The notes: a model not told the origin generated them from the sequence alone. Counted from the first letter of the stretch, positions 46,944 to 58,273 are shown. The stretch: 64,000 bases of DNA from Bordetella genomosp. 1 (GCF_002261335.1 NZ_NEVL01000002.1:310001-374000); one strand, 5' to 3'. Program-made: numbers and translations.

Positions 46944-49900
46944 TCAGTGGTGGGTTTCGACCTGAACCAGCGGTTCGTTCGAGACCTGCGCCACCGGCTT
47001 GCGTTCGCGGCCCAGGCGCACGGGCGTCTGGGTGGCGGCGATACGCTGCTGGGTCTGCGCCAGGCGCTCGGGATCGGTTTGAACCCAGGTCAGGCCGGCG
47101 GCGTCGACGACGGCGTCGAGTGCCTTCTCGCCACGCACCACGATGGGAGCGGCGGGAGCGGCCTGGACGGGCGCCTCGGCGACGGGGGCCGGTGCCACCG
47201 GAGCCGGAGCCACCGGCGCGGGCGCCGGCGCAGCCTGGACCGGCTCGGCCGCCGGGGTCACCGGGGCGGGCGCGGGAGCGGCCGGTTCGGCGGCGCTGGT
47301 CGAGACCGGCGCGGCTTCAGCGGCTTCCTGCGCTGCGACCGGAGCCGCCGGCGCGACGGCAGGGGCGGCCACGGGCGCCGGGGTCGGCTCGGCAGCCACC
47401 GGAGCGACCGCGGGTGCGGCGGCAGCGGCGGGCGCTTCGGCCTGCACGGCGGGCTCTTCGCGCACCGGTTCGGACACCGGGGTCACGGCATGGGCCGGGG
47501 CCGGGATCACGTCGGTGGTTTCGCTGACTTCGGGCTGCGCCACGGCGGCGACGGGTGCCGGGGACTGGGCCTCGGCATCGGCGTCCGTGTCGGCGCCTTC
47601 GGTGCCTTCGGCGTCATCGGCCTGGCCATCGGCGTTCAGCACGGTACCGTCTTCCTGGCTGCGACGGCCACGGCGGCTGCGGCGGCGGCGGCGCTTGCGC
47701 TCCGGATCGGCCAGGCCTTCCGCGCCTTCGGCGCCCTCGATGGCTTCGACGCCTTCGGCCGGAGCCTGGGTCTCATCGGTCGGGGCGGTGGGGGCGGCTG
47801 CGGCAGCGGCGGGCACGCCGGCGGCCGGCAGGGCCTGGGCCACGGTCTCGGCCAATGCGGCCACCATGCTTTCCTGCTCGCTCATCGGCGCGTCGCTGGT
47901 ACCGTCCTCGCGGCGGTTGCGGCCACGGCCACGGCGGTTGCGGCCGTTGCGGGCGGGGGCGCCGTCTTCACCGGTGCCTTCGGGCTGGGCGGGGCGGTCG
48001 GCGCGCTCGTTGCGGGCCTGCTGCACGCCGGCAGCCTGTTGTGCGTCGCGTTCGGCGCGCGCTTCACCCTGGCGTTCGCCACGGGCGGGACGGTCACCGC
48101 GCTCGGCACGGTCGCCGCCGCGTTCGCCACCGCGCTCGCCGCCGCGCTCGCCGCCGCGTTCCTCACCACGGCGGCCGCCGCGCACCTGGTGGCGCGCGCT
48201 GCCTTCGGCGGCGTCGCCTTCAGCGGCGGGGGCACCGCTACGGCGGTTGCGGTTGCGGTCGGAGCCATGACGCTCGCCACGGCGATCCTGGCCGTCGTGG
48301 GCGCGCTTGCCGCGGTTGCCGCCGCCACGCTTGGGGGCGGTCTCTTCAGCGGTGGGGGCAGGCTTGGCGGTGTCGCCCGAGCCCGTGAGCCAGTTGGTCA
48401 GGCGCTTGAACCAGCCCAGGCCGCTGGCCGGTGCGGCGGCGGCGGGGGCAGGGGCGGGCGCGGGGGTCGACACCGGCGCGGGTTGCGACGGGGTGATGCC
48501 CTTGACCAGCGCTTCGGGGCGCGACTTGGCTTCGTTTTCGGTCGGCTGCCACGTCAGGTCGGTGGACGGCGCTTCGGCGAGTTCGAAACTGGTCTTGGTG
48601 TCTTCGAGGCGCGGATCGTCGTGACGCAGGCGCTCGATGTGGTGGTGCGGGGTCTCGAGGTGCTTGTTGGGGATCAGCACCAGGTTGACCTTCTGGCGGG
48701 CTTCGATCTTGGCGATGTCGGCGCGCTTTTCGTTCAGCAGGAAGGTGGCCACGTCGACCGGCACCTGGGCGTGGACCGCCGCGGTGTTTTCCTTCATGGC
48801 TTCTTCCTGCAGCAGGCGCAGGACCTGCAGGGCGCTGGACTCGGCGTCGCGGATCACGCCGGTGCCGGTGCAGCGCGGGCAGGTGATGTGCGAGCCTTCG
48901 TTCAGGGCCGGACGCAGGCGCTGGCGCGACAGTTCCATCAGGCCGAAGCGCGAGATCTTGCCCATCTGGACGCGGGCGCGGTCGAAATGCAGGGCATCAC
49001 GCAGGCGCTGTTCAACGGCGCGCTGGTTCTTGCTGTCCTCCATGTCGATGAAGTCGATCACGATCAGGCCGCCCAGGTCGCGCAGGCGCAGCTGGCGGGC
49101 CACTTCGTCGGCGGCTTCGAGGTTGGTCCGCAGGGCGGTTTCCTCGATGTCGGCGCCACGGGTCGAACGCGCCGAGTTCACGTCGACGGCCACGAGGGCC
49201 TCGGTGTGGTCGATCACCACGGCGCCGCCCGAGGGCAGCTGCACGGTGCGCGAGTAGGCGGTTTCGATCTGGTGTTCGATCTGGAAGCGCGAGAACAGCG
49301 GGATGTCGTCGCGGTAGCGCTTCACGCGCTGGACGTTGTCCGGCATCACCACGGCCATGAAGGCGGTGGCCTGGTCGGCGATTTCGTCGGTGTCGATCAG
49401 GATCTCGCCGATTTCGGGCGAGAAGTAGTCGCGGATGGCGCGGATGACCAGGCTGGACTCGAGGTAGATCAGGATCGGCGCGGCGTTGTCACGCGCGGCG
49501 ACGTCGATCGCGGTCCAGAGCTGCATCAGGTAGGAGAGGTCCCACTGAAGCTCTTCGACGCTGCGGCCGATGCCGGCCGTGCGCGCGATGATGCTCATGC
49601 CTTGCGGCACGTCGAGCTGCTCCATCGTGTCGCGCAGTTCCTGGCGGTCTTCGCCTTCGACGCGACGCGAAACGCCACCCCCGCGGGGGTTGTTGGGCAT
49701 CAGCACGAGGTAGCGGCCGGCCAGCGAGATGAAGGTGGTCAGGGCGGCGCCCTTATTGCCACGTTCTTCCTTCTCGACCTGGACGATCAGCTCCTGGCCT
49801 TCGCGCAGGGCGTCCTGGATGCGCGCGGTGCGCACGTCCACGCCTTCCTTGAAGTAGGTGCGGGCGACTTCCTTGAAGGGCAGGAAGCCATGGCGGTCTT

Positions 49901-50084
49901 CGCCGTAGTTGACGAAGCAGGCCTCGAGACCGGGCTCGATGCGGGTGATGACGCCTTTGTAGATGTTGCCTTTGCGCTGTTCGCGGCCGGCGGTTTCGAT
50001 GTCGAGGTCGATGAGCTTTTGCCCATCGACGATTGCGACGCGCAGTTCTTCCTGGTGCGTCGCATTAAACAGCATGCGCTTCAT
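46944..50084 (-). CDS. rne: Ribonuclease E
   Basis: Endonuclease and scaffold for mRNA decay and rRNA/tRNA maturation. 1046 residues. The catalytic half has an S1 domain (about 39-120), 5'-sensor and DNase-I-like fold with D301 (VAVDVNSAR) and D344 (VIDFIDM). Zn-link cysteines are C402 and C405 (TCPRCTGTG). These mirror E. coli D303/D346/C404/C407. The C-terminal half (from about 515) is low-complexity: Arg/Gly/Glu-rich ([11 protein letters not shown]) then Ala/Pro-rich, as expected for the degradosome scaffold. Confidence 0.97.
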   Translation of the reverse strand: MKRMLFNATHQEELRVAIVDGQKLIDLDIETAGREQRKGNIYKGVITRIEPGLEACFVNYGEDRHGFLPFKEVARTYFKEGVDVRTARIQDALREGQELIVQVEKEERGNKGAALTTFISLAGRYLVLMPNNPRGGGVSRRVEGEDRQELRDTMEQLDVPQGMSIIARTAGIGRSVEELQWDLSYLMQLWTAIDVAARDNAAPILIYLESSLVIRAIRDYFSPEIGEILIDTDEIADQATAFMAVVMPDNVQRVKRYRDDIPLFSRFQIEHQIETAYSRTVQLPSGGAVVIDHTEALVAVDVNSARSTRGADIEETALRTNLEAADEVARQLRLRDLGGLIVIDFIDMEDSKNQRAVEQRLRDALHFDRARVQMGKISRFGLMELSRQRLRPALNEGSHITCPRCTGTGVIRDAESSALQVLRLLQEEAMKENTAAVHAQVPVDVATFLLNEKRADIAKIEARQKVNLVLIPNKHLETPHHHIERLRHDDPRLEDTKTSFELAEAPSTDLTWQPTENEAKSRPEALVKGITPSQPAPVSTPAPAPAPAAAAPASGLGWFKRLTNWLTGSGDTAKPAPTAEETAPKRGGGNRGKRAHDGQDRRGERHGSDRNRNRRSGAPAAEGDAAEGSARHQVRGGRRGEERGGERGGERGGERGGDRAERGDRPARGERQGEARAERDAQQAAGVQQARNERADRPAQPEGTGEDGAPARNGRNRRGRGRNRREDGTSDAPMSEQESMVAALAETVAQALPAAGVPAAAAAAPTAPTDETQAPAEGVEAIEGAEGAEGLADPERKRRRRRSRRGRRSQEDGTVLNADGQADDAEGTEGADTDADAEAQSPAPVAAVAQPEVSETTDVIPAPAHAVTPVSEPVREEPAVQAEAPAAAAAPAVAPVAAEPTPAPVAAPAVAPAAPVAAQEAAEAAPVSTSAAEPAAPAPAPVTPAAEPVQAAPAPAPVAPAPVAPAPVAEAPVQAAPAAPIVVRGEKALDAVVDAAGLTWVQTDPERLAQTQQRIAATQTPVRLGRERKPVAQVSNEPLVQVETHH

Positions 50085-50647
50085 GAGAGAGGTTCTCCGT
50101 TGTCATGACGCGCCGATATCGGCGCGTGACCTCGGGTCACTCGGGCTGCGGACTGAAGCGGCAAGAAGAATGCGGACCGTACCTGGGCTGCGCCCAGGCG
50201 TATCCGCCGCGGGTCAGGCGGGCACGTCGTGCCGGTGTACGGCACGGGGTTCTTTCAGCAGGGGGGTCAGCTTCACTGAATGTGGTTGACGAATAAGATT
50301 GCTGTGAACGTCAGGTGCGGCGGGATGATTCGGCCTGCGCGCACCTGGTGCGTAATGAATTTTGCGACGATTCTTGCGTTGCTTCAGAGCCGCTTGCGAC
50401 TTTCGACGGTCATGCCAGGAAGGCGGGCAAAGCGTGCCACACCACCGTCCGGCAGGACTCGGTCGAGCCGGCGACCAAGGGACCCCGGAGCTGAATGAGC
50501 AGGCAGTACAATGATGGCCTACGCGCCCGACGGAGACGCGTGGATCGCTCGTGTTTCGAACAATATCCGCATCTCAACGCCAGACGGCTGGTACAGCTCT
50601 CGCAGGTCAGCCCCCTCAGTTCAGCCCCTTCAGGCTGTCCCGATTAT
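50085..50647 (-). other. Divergent region with a long hairpin-rich rne leader
   Basis: 563 bases without a supported gene between rne and rluC. On the rne side are four stem-loops. A perfect 20-base palindrome ACGCGCCGATATCGGCGCGT is at 50108-50127, overlapping GTGACC/GGTCAC at 50126-50140. CCTGGGC/GCCCAGG lies at 50182-50198 and CGTGCCG/CGGCACG at 50228-50246. In enterobacteria rne controls its own mRNA through a structured 361-base leader, so a similar role is plausible. No reliable promoter was picked out. Confidence 0.55.
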
Positions 50648-51607
50648 ATGCCGCTTTCCGCAATGCGCAAACAAAGTTCCCCTGCTGTTCCCCAGGTGCG
50701 CCTGGTTGAAGTCGACGCCGAACACGCAGGCCAGCGCATCGACAATTTTCTGCTCCGCCTGTGCAAGGGTGTCCCCAAGACGCACATCTACAAGGCCATT
50801 CGTGGCGGCGAGGTGCGGGTCAACAAGGGACGCATCAAGGCCGAGTACCGCGTCCAGTCCGGCGACGTGGTCAGGGTGCCGCCGTTGCGCCTGCCCGATC
50901 CGGGCGCGCCCAAGCCCGTTCCGGCTTCGGAGTTTCCGGTCGTGTTCGAAGACGACGCGATGCTCGTCATCGACAAGCCCGCCGGCGTGGCGGTGCATGG
51001 CGGCAGCGGGGTGTCGTTCGGCGTGATCGAGCAGTTGCGCGCCGCGCGCCCCGAGGCGAAGTTCCTCGAGCTGGTCCACCGGCTCGACCGCGAGACCTCC
51101 GGGCTGCTGATGGTGGCCAAGAAGCGCAGCGCCCTGCTGGCGCTGCACGCCATGCTGCGCGAGGGCCGGGGCAACAAGCATTACTACGCGCTGGTGGAGG
51201 GCGACTGGGTCAACGACCGCCAGCACATCAAGCTGGCCCTCACCAAATGGACCACCCAGAGCGGCGAGCGTCGCGTCCGGGTCGACCCCGAGGGCACGCC
51301 CGCCCACACCATCGTCACGCTCAAGCAGCGTTTCGGCCAGTACAGTCTGGTCGACGCCGAGCTGCGCACCGGCCGCACCCACCAGATCCGGGTGCACCTG
51401 GCCGGCAGCGGCTTTCCCATCGTGGGCGACGATAAATACGGGACGGATGAAACCCGGGCCCACTTTGCCCGCATGGGCTTCAATCGCATGTTCCTGCATG
51501 CGCACCAACTCACGATCGCCCATCCCCTGACGGGCGAAACCCTCAGGCTGGAGGCCCCGCTGCCGCCCGCCTGTCAAAAGCTGTTGAAGCAACTGGAGAC
51601 CGCCTGA
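50648..51607 (+). CDS. rluC: 23S rRNA pseudouridine synthase RluC
   Basis: Makes pseudouridines at 955, 2504 and 2580 of 23S rRNA. 319 residues from the ATG at 50648; ATG 50663 is an equally possible start. An S4 domain (about 28-75) precedes the catalytic domain, whose Asp is D147 in HRLDRETSGLLMV. The ELRTGRTHQIRVH motif is intact. Further upstream in-frame ATGs give an implausible Arg-rich leader. Only one base separates it from the HAD gene. Confidence 0.93.
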   Translation: MPLSAMRKQSSPAVPQVRLVEVDAEHAGQRIDNFLLRLCKGVPKTHIYKAIRGGEVRVNKGRIKAEYRVQSGDVVRVPPLRLPDPGAPKPVPASEFPVVFEDDAMLVIDKPAGVAVHGGSGVSFGVIEQLRAARPEAKFLELVHRLDRETSGLLMVAKKRSALLALHAMLREGRGNKHYYALVEGDWVNDRQHIKLALTKWTTQSGERRVRVDPEGTPAHTIVTLKQRFGQYSLVDAELRTGRTHQIRVHLAGSGFPIVGDDKYGTDETRAHFARMGFNRMFLHAHQLTIAHPLTGETLRLEAPLPPACQKLLKQLETA

Positions 51608-51608
51608 C

Positions 51609-52271
51609 ATGGCCTATTCCCTGGTGGTATTCGATTGGGATGGCACGCTGATGGATTCGACCCACAGCATCGTTGCCGCCATTCAGAATGCCTGCCGCGA
51701 TCTCGACCTGCCCGTGCCCACCGCCTCCGCGGCGAGCTGGGTCATCGGCCTGTCGCTCGAGAGCGCGCTGCGCCGCGCCGTGCCCGAGCTCACCCCGCAA
51801 CTGCTGCCGCGCTTTCTCGAGCGCTATCGCATCCACTATCTGCTGCGCGATCCCGAGCTGCGCCTGTTCGAGGGCGCGCGCGAGCTGCTCACCGATCTGG
51901 CCAACCAGAACGTGCGGCTGGCGGTGGCCACCGGCAAGAGCCGGGTCGGCCTCGACCGCGTTCTGGCCGCGACGGGCCTGCGCCACATGTTCGACGCGAC
52001 CCGCACCGCCGACGAAACCTTCAGCAAGCCGCATCCCGAGATGCTGCATCAGCTGATGCGCGAGCTGGTGGCCGAGCCCGAGCACGTCATCATGGTCGGG
52101 GACACATCCCACGACCTGCAGATGGCGGTCAATGCCGGTGTGCACGGCCTCGGCGTGTCGTACGGCGCCCATCCGATCAGCGACCTCGAAGGCTGCGCGC
52201 CCCAGGTCGTGGTCGACAGCGTGCCCGCCCTGACCGACTGGCTCAAGCCCCGGGTCGGCGCGCCCGCCTGA
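51609..52271 (+). CDS. HAD-family phosphatase (phosphoglycolate phosphatase-like)
   Basis: 220-residue HAD hydrolase. The nucleophile and acid pair are D9/D11 (VVFDWDGTLMDS), and the third motif is SKPHPEMLHQLM. The metal site is GDTSHDLQMAVNAG. A helical cap is inserted at about 18-85. In proteobacteria this Gph-like gene often follows rluC, and both are translated together here. The substrate is not known. Confidence 0.9.
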   Translation: MAYSLVVFDWDGTLMDSTHSIVAAIQNACRDLDLPVPTASAASWVIGLSLESALRRAVPELTPQLLPRFLERYRIHYLLRDPELRLFEGARELLTDLANQNVRLAVATGKSRVGLDRVLAATGLRHMFDATRTADETFSKPHPEMLHQLMRELVAEPEHVIMVGDTSHDLQMAVNAGVHGLGVSYGAHPISDLEGCAPQVVVDSVPALTDWLKPRVGAPA

Positions 52272-52317
52272 GCCGCACCCGCCCGGTTGCCGCAGCGCCC
52301 GCCTGGCGGGTTGCCGC

Positions 52318-52345
52318 GGGCGCCGGGAACGCCGCCCCGTTTTTT
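52318..52345 (+). terminator. Possible terminator after the rluC-HAD pair
   Basis: GGGCG pairs with CGCCC across a ten-base loop, followed by CGTTTTTT, about 50 bases past the stop. The stem is short, so support is weak. Confidence 0.35.
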
Positions 52346-52463
52346 CAGTCAGATTGGTTCCGTCTCTCGGCCAGACGGAATAACCTGACGGCTGGCGTCG
52401 TCTATGCAGTATGGAAGCGTCGTCCGGTCGGTGCCGGCGGCGCTGCGCTCTCGGGAGTAACGC

Positions 52464-53404
<941 letters not shown>

Positions 53405-53405
<1 letters not shown>

Positions 53406-54055
53406 TGTCGCAGGGCAAGCCGAAGTCGCCGGCCTGGTCGGCGCGCGCGATCGGGCGCGCCAAGCCGGCGCTGTTCCTGTTGGGGCTGGTGCCGTTGCTG
53501 CGCTGGATCTGGCTCGGGTTCAACGATGGCCTCACCGCCAATCCGGTGGAGTTCCTCACGCGCTCGTCGGGCACCTGGGCCCTGGTCTGTCTGCTCGTGA
53601 CCCTGGCGGTCACCCCGCTGCGCCGGCTGCTGGGCCAGCCCGCGCTGGTGCGCGTGCGCCGCATGTGCGGGCTGTTTGCGTTCTTCTATGGCGCGCTGCA
53701 CTTCACCACCTGGATCTGGTGGGACCGCGGGCTCGATCCGGCCTCGATGCTGCAGGATCTCTACCAGCGGCCCTTCATCCTGGTGGGGTTCGCCGCGTTC
53801 GTGCTGATGACGCTGCTCGCGCTCACGTCCACCCAGTGGGCCATGCGCCGCCTGGGCAAGCGCTGGCAGACCCTGCATCGCGCCGTCTACCTGATCGGCC
53901 TGCTGGCGATCCTGCACTACTGGTGGATCAAGAGCGGCAAGAACGACCTGCAGGACCCGCTCATCTATGGCGCCGTGCTGGCCCTGCTGCTGGGCTGGCG
54001 GGTCTGGGCGCGCTGGCGTGGCCGGGCGCAGGCCCTGGCCGCCACGCCGCGCTGA
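53405..54055 (+). CDS. msrQ: Heme-binding membrane subunit MsrQ
   Basis: Inner-membrane b-heme protein that passes electrons from the quinone pool to MsrP. 216 residues with about six helices. Histidines that can bind heme are in GALHFTTWIWW, TLHRAVYLIG and AILHYWWIKSG. It starts at the TGATG junction with msrP. The longer reading frame that runs through it starts in an unrelated frame inside msrP, so this short start is chosen. Confidence 0.95.
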
Positions 54056-54067
54056 AGCGCCGGCCGC

Positions 54068-54883
54068 TCAGCGCATGGCCAGCATGATGGCCGCGGTCTC
54101 CGCGTCCGGCTGGCCGTCGTGCGTGGCCGGGCGGTAGTGCATCTGAAACGCCGCCAGCACGTTGCGGGTTTCGCGGTCGAGCTCGCCGTGCTGCGGGCAG
54201 GCATAGCCCAGCCGCGCGAGCTGCTGCTGGAACCAGCGCACGTCGGGCGTGCCCTCGACCTGCAGCCGCGCCAGGTGGCGCGCCGCACCCTCTTCGTCGA
54301 ACCAGCGGCCCACGCCGGCCTGTGCCAGCGCGCGCCATGGAAACAGCGGGCCCGGATCGAGCTTGCGCTGGGGCGCGATGTCGCTGTGGCCCACCACGTT
54401 CTCGGGCGCGATGCGGTGGCGCGCGACCAGGTCCTTGAGCAGGGCCGTGAGCGCCTGCACCTGCGTGGCGCTGTAGGGATGCCAGATCCGGTTGCCGTCG
54501 GGGCCCTCGGTGAAGCCCGTGTTCACGATCTCGATGCCGATGGACGTGAAGTTGAGCGAGGTCTGCGCATACCAGGCGCTGGCGCCCGCGTGCCAGGCGG
54601 CGCGATTTTCATCGACCAGCCGATACACGCGGCCCGAGGGCTCGTCGGTGACCAGGTAGTGCGCGCTCACCTTGCCGGTGGACAGCAGCCGCAGCGAATG
54701 CGGGTCGTCGGTGGTGGTGTAGTGCAGCACCACGTAGCGCACCCGCGTGCTCTGGCCCGTGGCCGTGATCGAGGTGTCGAGGTTCACGCCGGCCGGGCCC
54801 CGGGTCGCGCAGCCGGCCAGCGCCAGCACGGCCAGCAGCAGCAGGCCGCGGCGCAGCGCGGCGGTGAGCAGGGGCATCGTCAT
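54068..54883 (-). CDS. AmiD-like N-acetylmuramoyl-L-alanine amidase lipoprotein
   Basis: Outer-membrane peptidoglycan amidase, 271 residues. The lipobox LALAGC places the lipidated Cys at 25. The amidase_2 domain has zinc ligands in VLHYTTTDD (H54) and VGHSDIAPQRKLDPGP (H166, D176). A C-terminal peptidoglycan-binding domain (about 205-270) is also seen. This layout is AmiD rather than cytosolic AmpD, which has no signal. It overlaps the methyltransferase gene by four bases. Confidence 0.9.
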   Translation of the reverse strand: MTMPLLTAALRRGLLLLAVLALAGCATRGPAGVNLDTSITATGQSTRVRYVVLHYTTTDDPHSLRLLSTGKVSAHYLVTDEPSGRVYRLVDENRAAWHAGASAWYAQTSLNFTSIGIEIVNTGFTEGPDGNRIWHPYSATQVQALTALLKDLVARHRIAPENVVGHSDIAPQRKLDPGPLFPWRALAQAGVGRWFDEEGAARHLARLQVEGTPDVRWFQQQLARLGYACPQHGELDRETRNVLAAFQMHYRPATHDGQPDAETAAIMLAMR

Positions 54884-55599
54884 TTGGCGCGCGCCGCGAG
54901 GAACAGGAACAGGGTGGGCTGCTTGTCGAGCTCGGGCGCCGGGCTCTGCTTCCATTGCGCCACCGTGCGCGTCATCACCCATTCCTGGTCGGTGGTGAGC
55001 GCGCGTGCCACGCAGACCCGGGTGTCGGGCCGCAGCGCGGCCAGCAGCGTCGCGAACATCGCGCCGTTGCGGTAGGGCGTTTCGATCAGCATCTGGGTCT
55101 GGTCGTGGCGTGCCGAGTGCTGCTCCCAGGCACGCAGCTGCTTGGCGCGTTCGCCCGGATCGACCGGCGCATAGCCGTGGAAGGCAAAGCGCTGGCCGTC
55201 CAGGCCGCTGGCCATCAGGCCCAGCAGAATGGAGGAGGGGCCCACCCAGGGGCGCACGGGCAGGCCGAGCCGGTGTGCGGCGGCGACCACCTTCGCGCCG
55301 GGGTCGGCCACCGCCGGGCAGCCGGCCTCCGACACCAGGCCGATGTCCTGGCCCTGCGACAGCGGTTCGAGCCAGGCCTCGAGCTGGCGCGCGTCGACCT
55401 TGTCGCTCAGGGTGTGGATGGTGATTTCCTGCAGCGGGCGTTCGGTGCCCACCAGCTTGAGGAAGGCGCGCGCCGTCTTGGCGTTTTCGGCGATGTAGAT
55501 CGTGAGCCGGGAGGCCAGCGCGCGCACGTCGGCGGGCAGCCAGCGCGACACGGGCGCCTCGCCCAGGCCGACCGGGATCAGGTGCAGGGCGCCGCTCAT
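54880..55599 (-). CDS. SAM-dependent methyltransferase, tetrapyrrole methylase (RsmI-like) family
   Basis: 239-residue methyltransferase. LIPVGLGEAPVSRWLP, LVSEAGCPAVADPGA and VGPSSILLGLMASGL are family segments. It is shorter than typical RsmI (about 280-290) and lacks its N-terminal GTLYVVATPIGN opening, so it is a divergent paralogue and not certainly the 16S C1402 enzyme. It is cotranslated with maf upstream and the amidase downstream. Confidence 0.8.
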   Translation of the reverse strand: MSGALHLIPVGLGEAPVSRWLPADVRALASRLTIYIAENAKTARAFLKLVGTERPLQEITIHTLSDKVDARQLEAWLEPLSQGQDIGLVSEAGCPAVADPGAKVVAAAHRLGLPVRPWVGPSSILLGLMASGLDGQRFAFHGYAPVDPGERAKQLRAWEQHSARHDQTQMLIETPYRNGAMFATLLAALRPDTRVCVARALTTDQEWVMTRTVAQWKQSPAPELDKQPTLFLFLAARAK

Positions 55600-56225
55600 G
55601 CGCGCCCCGCGGTCAGGGGATCCAGGCCGAAGCCCGCCAGGATGCGCGTGAGCGCGATCAGCGGCAGGCCGATGATGGCCGTGGGATCGTCGCTTTCGAT
55701 GCTTTCCATCAGCGCGATGCCCAGGCTTTCCGCCTTGGCGCTGCCTGCGGTATCGTAGGGCTCCTCGGCGCGCAGGTAGGCCTCGATCATGGCCGGCGTG
55801 AGCGGGCGGAAGCGGCAGCGCGTGACCACGTCGATGCGTTCGGTGCGCTGGCCGTCGGTCACGGCCATGGCGCTGTGGAACGCCACGGTGCGCCCCGACA
55901 GCAGCGCCAGCTGGGCCTGCGCCCCGGCATGGTCGCCCGGCTTGCCGATCGGGGTGCCGTCCACCGTGGCCACCTGGTCCGAGCCGATCACGAGTGCTCC
56001 CGGATGCTTGCCCGCCACGGCCAGCGCCTTGGCTTCCGACAGGCGCAGCGCGAGCGCGGCCGGTTGTTCGTCTGCTTGTGGCGTTTCGTCCACATCGGGC
56101 GAAATGCTCTCGAAAGGCAGGCGCAGGCGCGCCAGCAGCTCGCGCCGATAGCGTGAGCTGGAGGCCAGGATCAAACGGGGATGGGTCGGGGCGGAATCGG
56201 GTGTTGCAGGCTGAAAGACGGGCAT
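55596..56225 (-). CDS. maf: Maf-family nucleotide pyrophosphatase
   Basis: Hydrolyses modified or canonical nucleoside triphosphates; the YceF subgroup prefers 7-methyl-GTP. 209 residues. LILASSSRYRRELLARL and SPDVDETPQADEQP are the conserved N-terminal segments, with GSDQVATVDG and YDTAGSAKAESLG following. It is divergent from yceD, as in E. coli (yceF/yceD), which supports the YceF assignment. Confidence 0.92.
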   Translation of the reverse strand: MPVFQPATPDSAPTHPRLILASSSRYRRELLARLRLPFESISPDVDETPQADEQPAALALRLSEAKALAVAGKHPGALVIGSDQVATVDGTPIGKPGDHAGAQAQLALLSGRTVAFHSAMAVTDGQRTERIDVVTRCRFRPLTPAMIEAYLRAEEPYDTAGSAKAESLGIALMESIESDDPTAIIGLPLIALTRILAGFGLDPLTAGRA

Positions 56226-56232
56226 GCCAAAT

Positions 56233-56262
56233 TTGACGGTGGGCTGTAAGTCACGGTATTAT
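56233..56262 (+). promoter_or_regulatory. Sigma-70 promoter for yceD-rpmF
   Basis: TTGACG (56233-56238) and TATTAT (56257-56262) with 18 bases between, 35 bases before the yceD start. It is the best-matching promoter seen in the window. Confidence 0.7.
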
Positions 56263-56296
56263 CTAACGTTTTGCGGCATTTTTGCAGGAAGCTCAT

Positions 56297-56935
56297 ATGA
56301 ACAAGGCTCAAGCGGGCACGGGTAAACCGGCCTCTGACGATCCCCGTTTCGATGTGCGCCGCATGGATGCCATCGCCATGGCCAATCATGGCGGGCACGC
56401 GCGTGGGGAGATTCCCATCGTGAGGCTCACCCGGTTGGTCGACGGTCTGCCGGAGCAGAACACGGGCGAAGCCGGCATGGTCCAGTGGGCCGTGCACGGT
56501 GAGCAGGGCAAGGGAACCAGCCGTTCGGGCGCCTTGATTGGCGGCCAGCCGTTGTTGCAACTGCAGGTGCGGGCCACCCCCATTCTGGTGTGCCAGCGCT
56601 GCAATGCGCCCTTCGAGTACCCGGTGGATTCCACCGTCGTGCTGCAGTTGGTGGATTCCGAGGAGGATCTTGAAGACGACCTCGGCGACCTCGACGACCA
56701 GGACGAAGATATTGAGGCTGCGGCCGGACTACCCGAAAAGGTGGTGGGTTCGCATCGTTTTGATCTGTTGGCCCAGATCGAAGACGAACTCATCCTGAGC
56801 ATTCCGTACGTGCCCCGGCACGACGAGTGTCCAGGGCAGCAGGCCGTTTCGAACGAAGACGAAAATGCGGATTCGTTCGAAGTCAAGCGTCCATCACCGT
56901 TTGCGGTGCTGGAACAACTGAAGCGCAAGAATTGA
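56297..56935 (+). CDS. yceD: DUF177 protein YceD (23S rRNA accumulation protein)
   Basis: 212-residue protein of the YceD/DUF177 family, needed for 23S rRNA accumulation. The conserved core is [20 protein letters not shown], with a CxxC pair, followed by an acidic stretch ([18 protein letters not shown]). The start at 56297 has an AGGAAG ribosome site; an upstream TTG was rejected. It precedes rpmF, the almost universal arrangement. Confidence 0.93.
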   Translation: MNKAQAGTGKPASDDPRFDVRRMDAIAMANHGGHARGEIPIVRLTRLVDGLPEQNTGEAGMVQWAVHGEQGKGTSRSGALIGGQPLLQLQVRATPILVCQRCNAPFEYPVDSTVVLQLVDSEEDLEDDLGDLDDQDEDIEAAAGLPEKVVGSHRFDLLAQIEDELILSIPYVPRHDECPGQQAVSNEDENADSFEVKRPSPFAVLEQLKRKN

Positions 56936-56946
56936 GATCAACTCGT

Positions 56947-56969
56947 GCCGCATTGGCGTACAATGCGGC
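56947..56969 (+). other. Hairpin just upstream of rpmF
   Basis: Perfect nine-base stem GCCGCATTG/CAATGCGGC with a GCGTA loop, 18 bases upstream of the rpmF start. A TACAAT box lies inside it. It could tune rpmF translation or act as a weak attenuator. Confidence 0.5.
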
Positions 56970-56987
56970 CCGTTTCTAGGAGTCATC

Positions 56988-57170
56988 ATGGCTGTTCAAC
57001 AAAACAAGAAGTCCCCGTCCAAGCGCGGCATGCACCGCTCGCACGATTTTCTGGTGAATCCGCCGACGGCTATCGAACCCAACACGGGCGAATCGCATCT
57101 GCGTCACCACATCAGCCCGAACGGCTTCTATCGCGGCCGCAAGGTCCTGAAGACCAAGGCTGACGAATAA
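56988..57170 (+). CDS. rpmF: 50S ribosomal protein L32
   Basis: 60-residue ribosomal protein. [20 protein letters not shown] and the C-terminal GFYRGRKVL are diagnostic. It has none of the zinc cysteines found in the C+ form. A good ribosome site AGGAGTCATC precedes it. The operon order yceD-rpmF-plsX is conserved. Confidence 0.97.
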   Translation: MAVQQNKKSPSKRGMHRSHDFLVNPPTAIEPNTGESHLRHHISPNGFYRGRKVLKTKADE

Positions 57171-57229
57171 GTCATCCGCCGCTCTCGTAAACTGGTCGAC
57201 CGTCTCAGCAAACAGCTGATCTGGCACCC

Positions 57230-58273
57230 GTGATACGCATCGCCATAGACTGCATGGGCGGGGACTTCGGTCTGCCCGTTACGATTCCGGCCGCGATCGA
57301 GTTCGCCCGGCAGTTCCCGGATACCCGGTTGCTGTTGGTCGGGCTGCCCGATGCCATCGAAGCGGCATTGGCCGAGCAACGCTCGGTGCCGCGCGACCGG
57401 ATTGAAATCGTTCCGGCCTCCGAGGTCGTCTCGATGGACGACCCCGTCGAGGTCGCGCTACGTCGCAAGAAAGATTCGTCCATGCGCCTGGCGGCTCAAG
57501 CCGTCAAGGACGGGCGGGCTGACGCCTGCGTGTCCGCCGGCAATACCGGCGCCTGGATGGCGATTTCGCGCTACGTACTGAAAACGCTGGACGGCATCGA
57601 CCGCCCGGCGATCGCCACGTCCATTCCCAACCAGACCGGCCGCGCCACCACGGTGCTCGATCTGGGGGCCAACGTCGACTGTACCGCCGAGCACCTTCTG
57701 CAGTTCGCCATCATGGGCGCTGCGCTGGCCCAGGCCGTCGACCACCGCGAGACCCCCACCGTGGGGCTGCTCAACATCGGTGAAGAGGTCATCAAGGGCA
57801 ATGAGGTGGTCAAGGAAGCGGCCGAGCTGTTGCGCGCGAGTCCGCTGAACTTCTACGGCAACGTGGAAGGCAACGATATTTTCAAGGGCACGGTCGATGT
57901 CGTCGTCTGCGACGGCTTTGTCGGCAACGTGGTGCTGAAGTCCATCGAAGGCCTGGCCAAGATGCTCTCCAGCGTGATCCGCGAAGAATTCAAGCGCAAC
58001 TTCGTGACGCTGCTGGTCGGCGCCGTGGCAACGCCGGTCCTGAACCGCCTGCGCCGCCGCGTCGACAATCGGCGCTACAACGGTGCGGCCCTCCTGGGCC
58101 TGCGCGGCGTGGTGATCAAGAGCCACGGTTCGGCCGATGCCTATTCCTACGGTTTCGCGCTGCAACGCGCGCGTGAGGCAGTGGTAAGCAAGCTGCTCGA
58201 GCGCACGACGCAGACCGTCGCGCAGCTCAACGAGCGCGTGCAACTGCGCGACGCGGCGGGAGGCAATGCCTGA
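57230..58273 (+). CDS. plsX: Phosphate acyltransferase PlsX
   Basis: Makes acyl-phosphate from acyl-ACP for phospholipid synthesis. 347 residues from a GTG start that begins [14 protein letters not shown], the standard family N-terminus. The NTGAWMA and [13 protein letters not shown] segments are conserved. Its stop overlaps the fabH start by one base. Confidence 0.95.
   Translation: MIRIAIDCMGGDFGLPVTIPAAIEFARQFPDTRLLLVGLPDAIEAALAEQRSVPRDRIEIVPASEVVSMDDPVEVALRRKKDSSMRLAAQAVKDGRADACVSAGNTGAWMAISRYVLKTLDGIDRPAIATSIPNQTGRATTVLDLGANVDCTAEHLLQFAIMGAALAQAVDHRETPTVGLLNIGEEVIKGNEVVKEAAELLRASPLNFYGNVEGNDIFKGTVDVVVCDGFVGNVVLKSIEGLAKMLSSVIREEFKRNFVTLLVGAVATPVLNRLRRRVDNRRYNGAALLGLRGVVIKSHGSADAYSYGFALQRAREAVVSKLLERTTQTVAQLNERVQLRDAAGGNA

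Noticed and set aside
46923-50108. A 1061-residue open frame covering the whole of rne on the opposite strand
   Set aside because: It mirrors the rne gene, is Gly/Ala/Arg-rich without any domain, and is expected when a GC-rich gene is read in the antisense frame.
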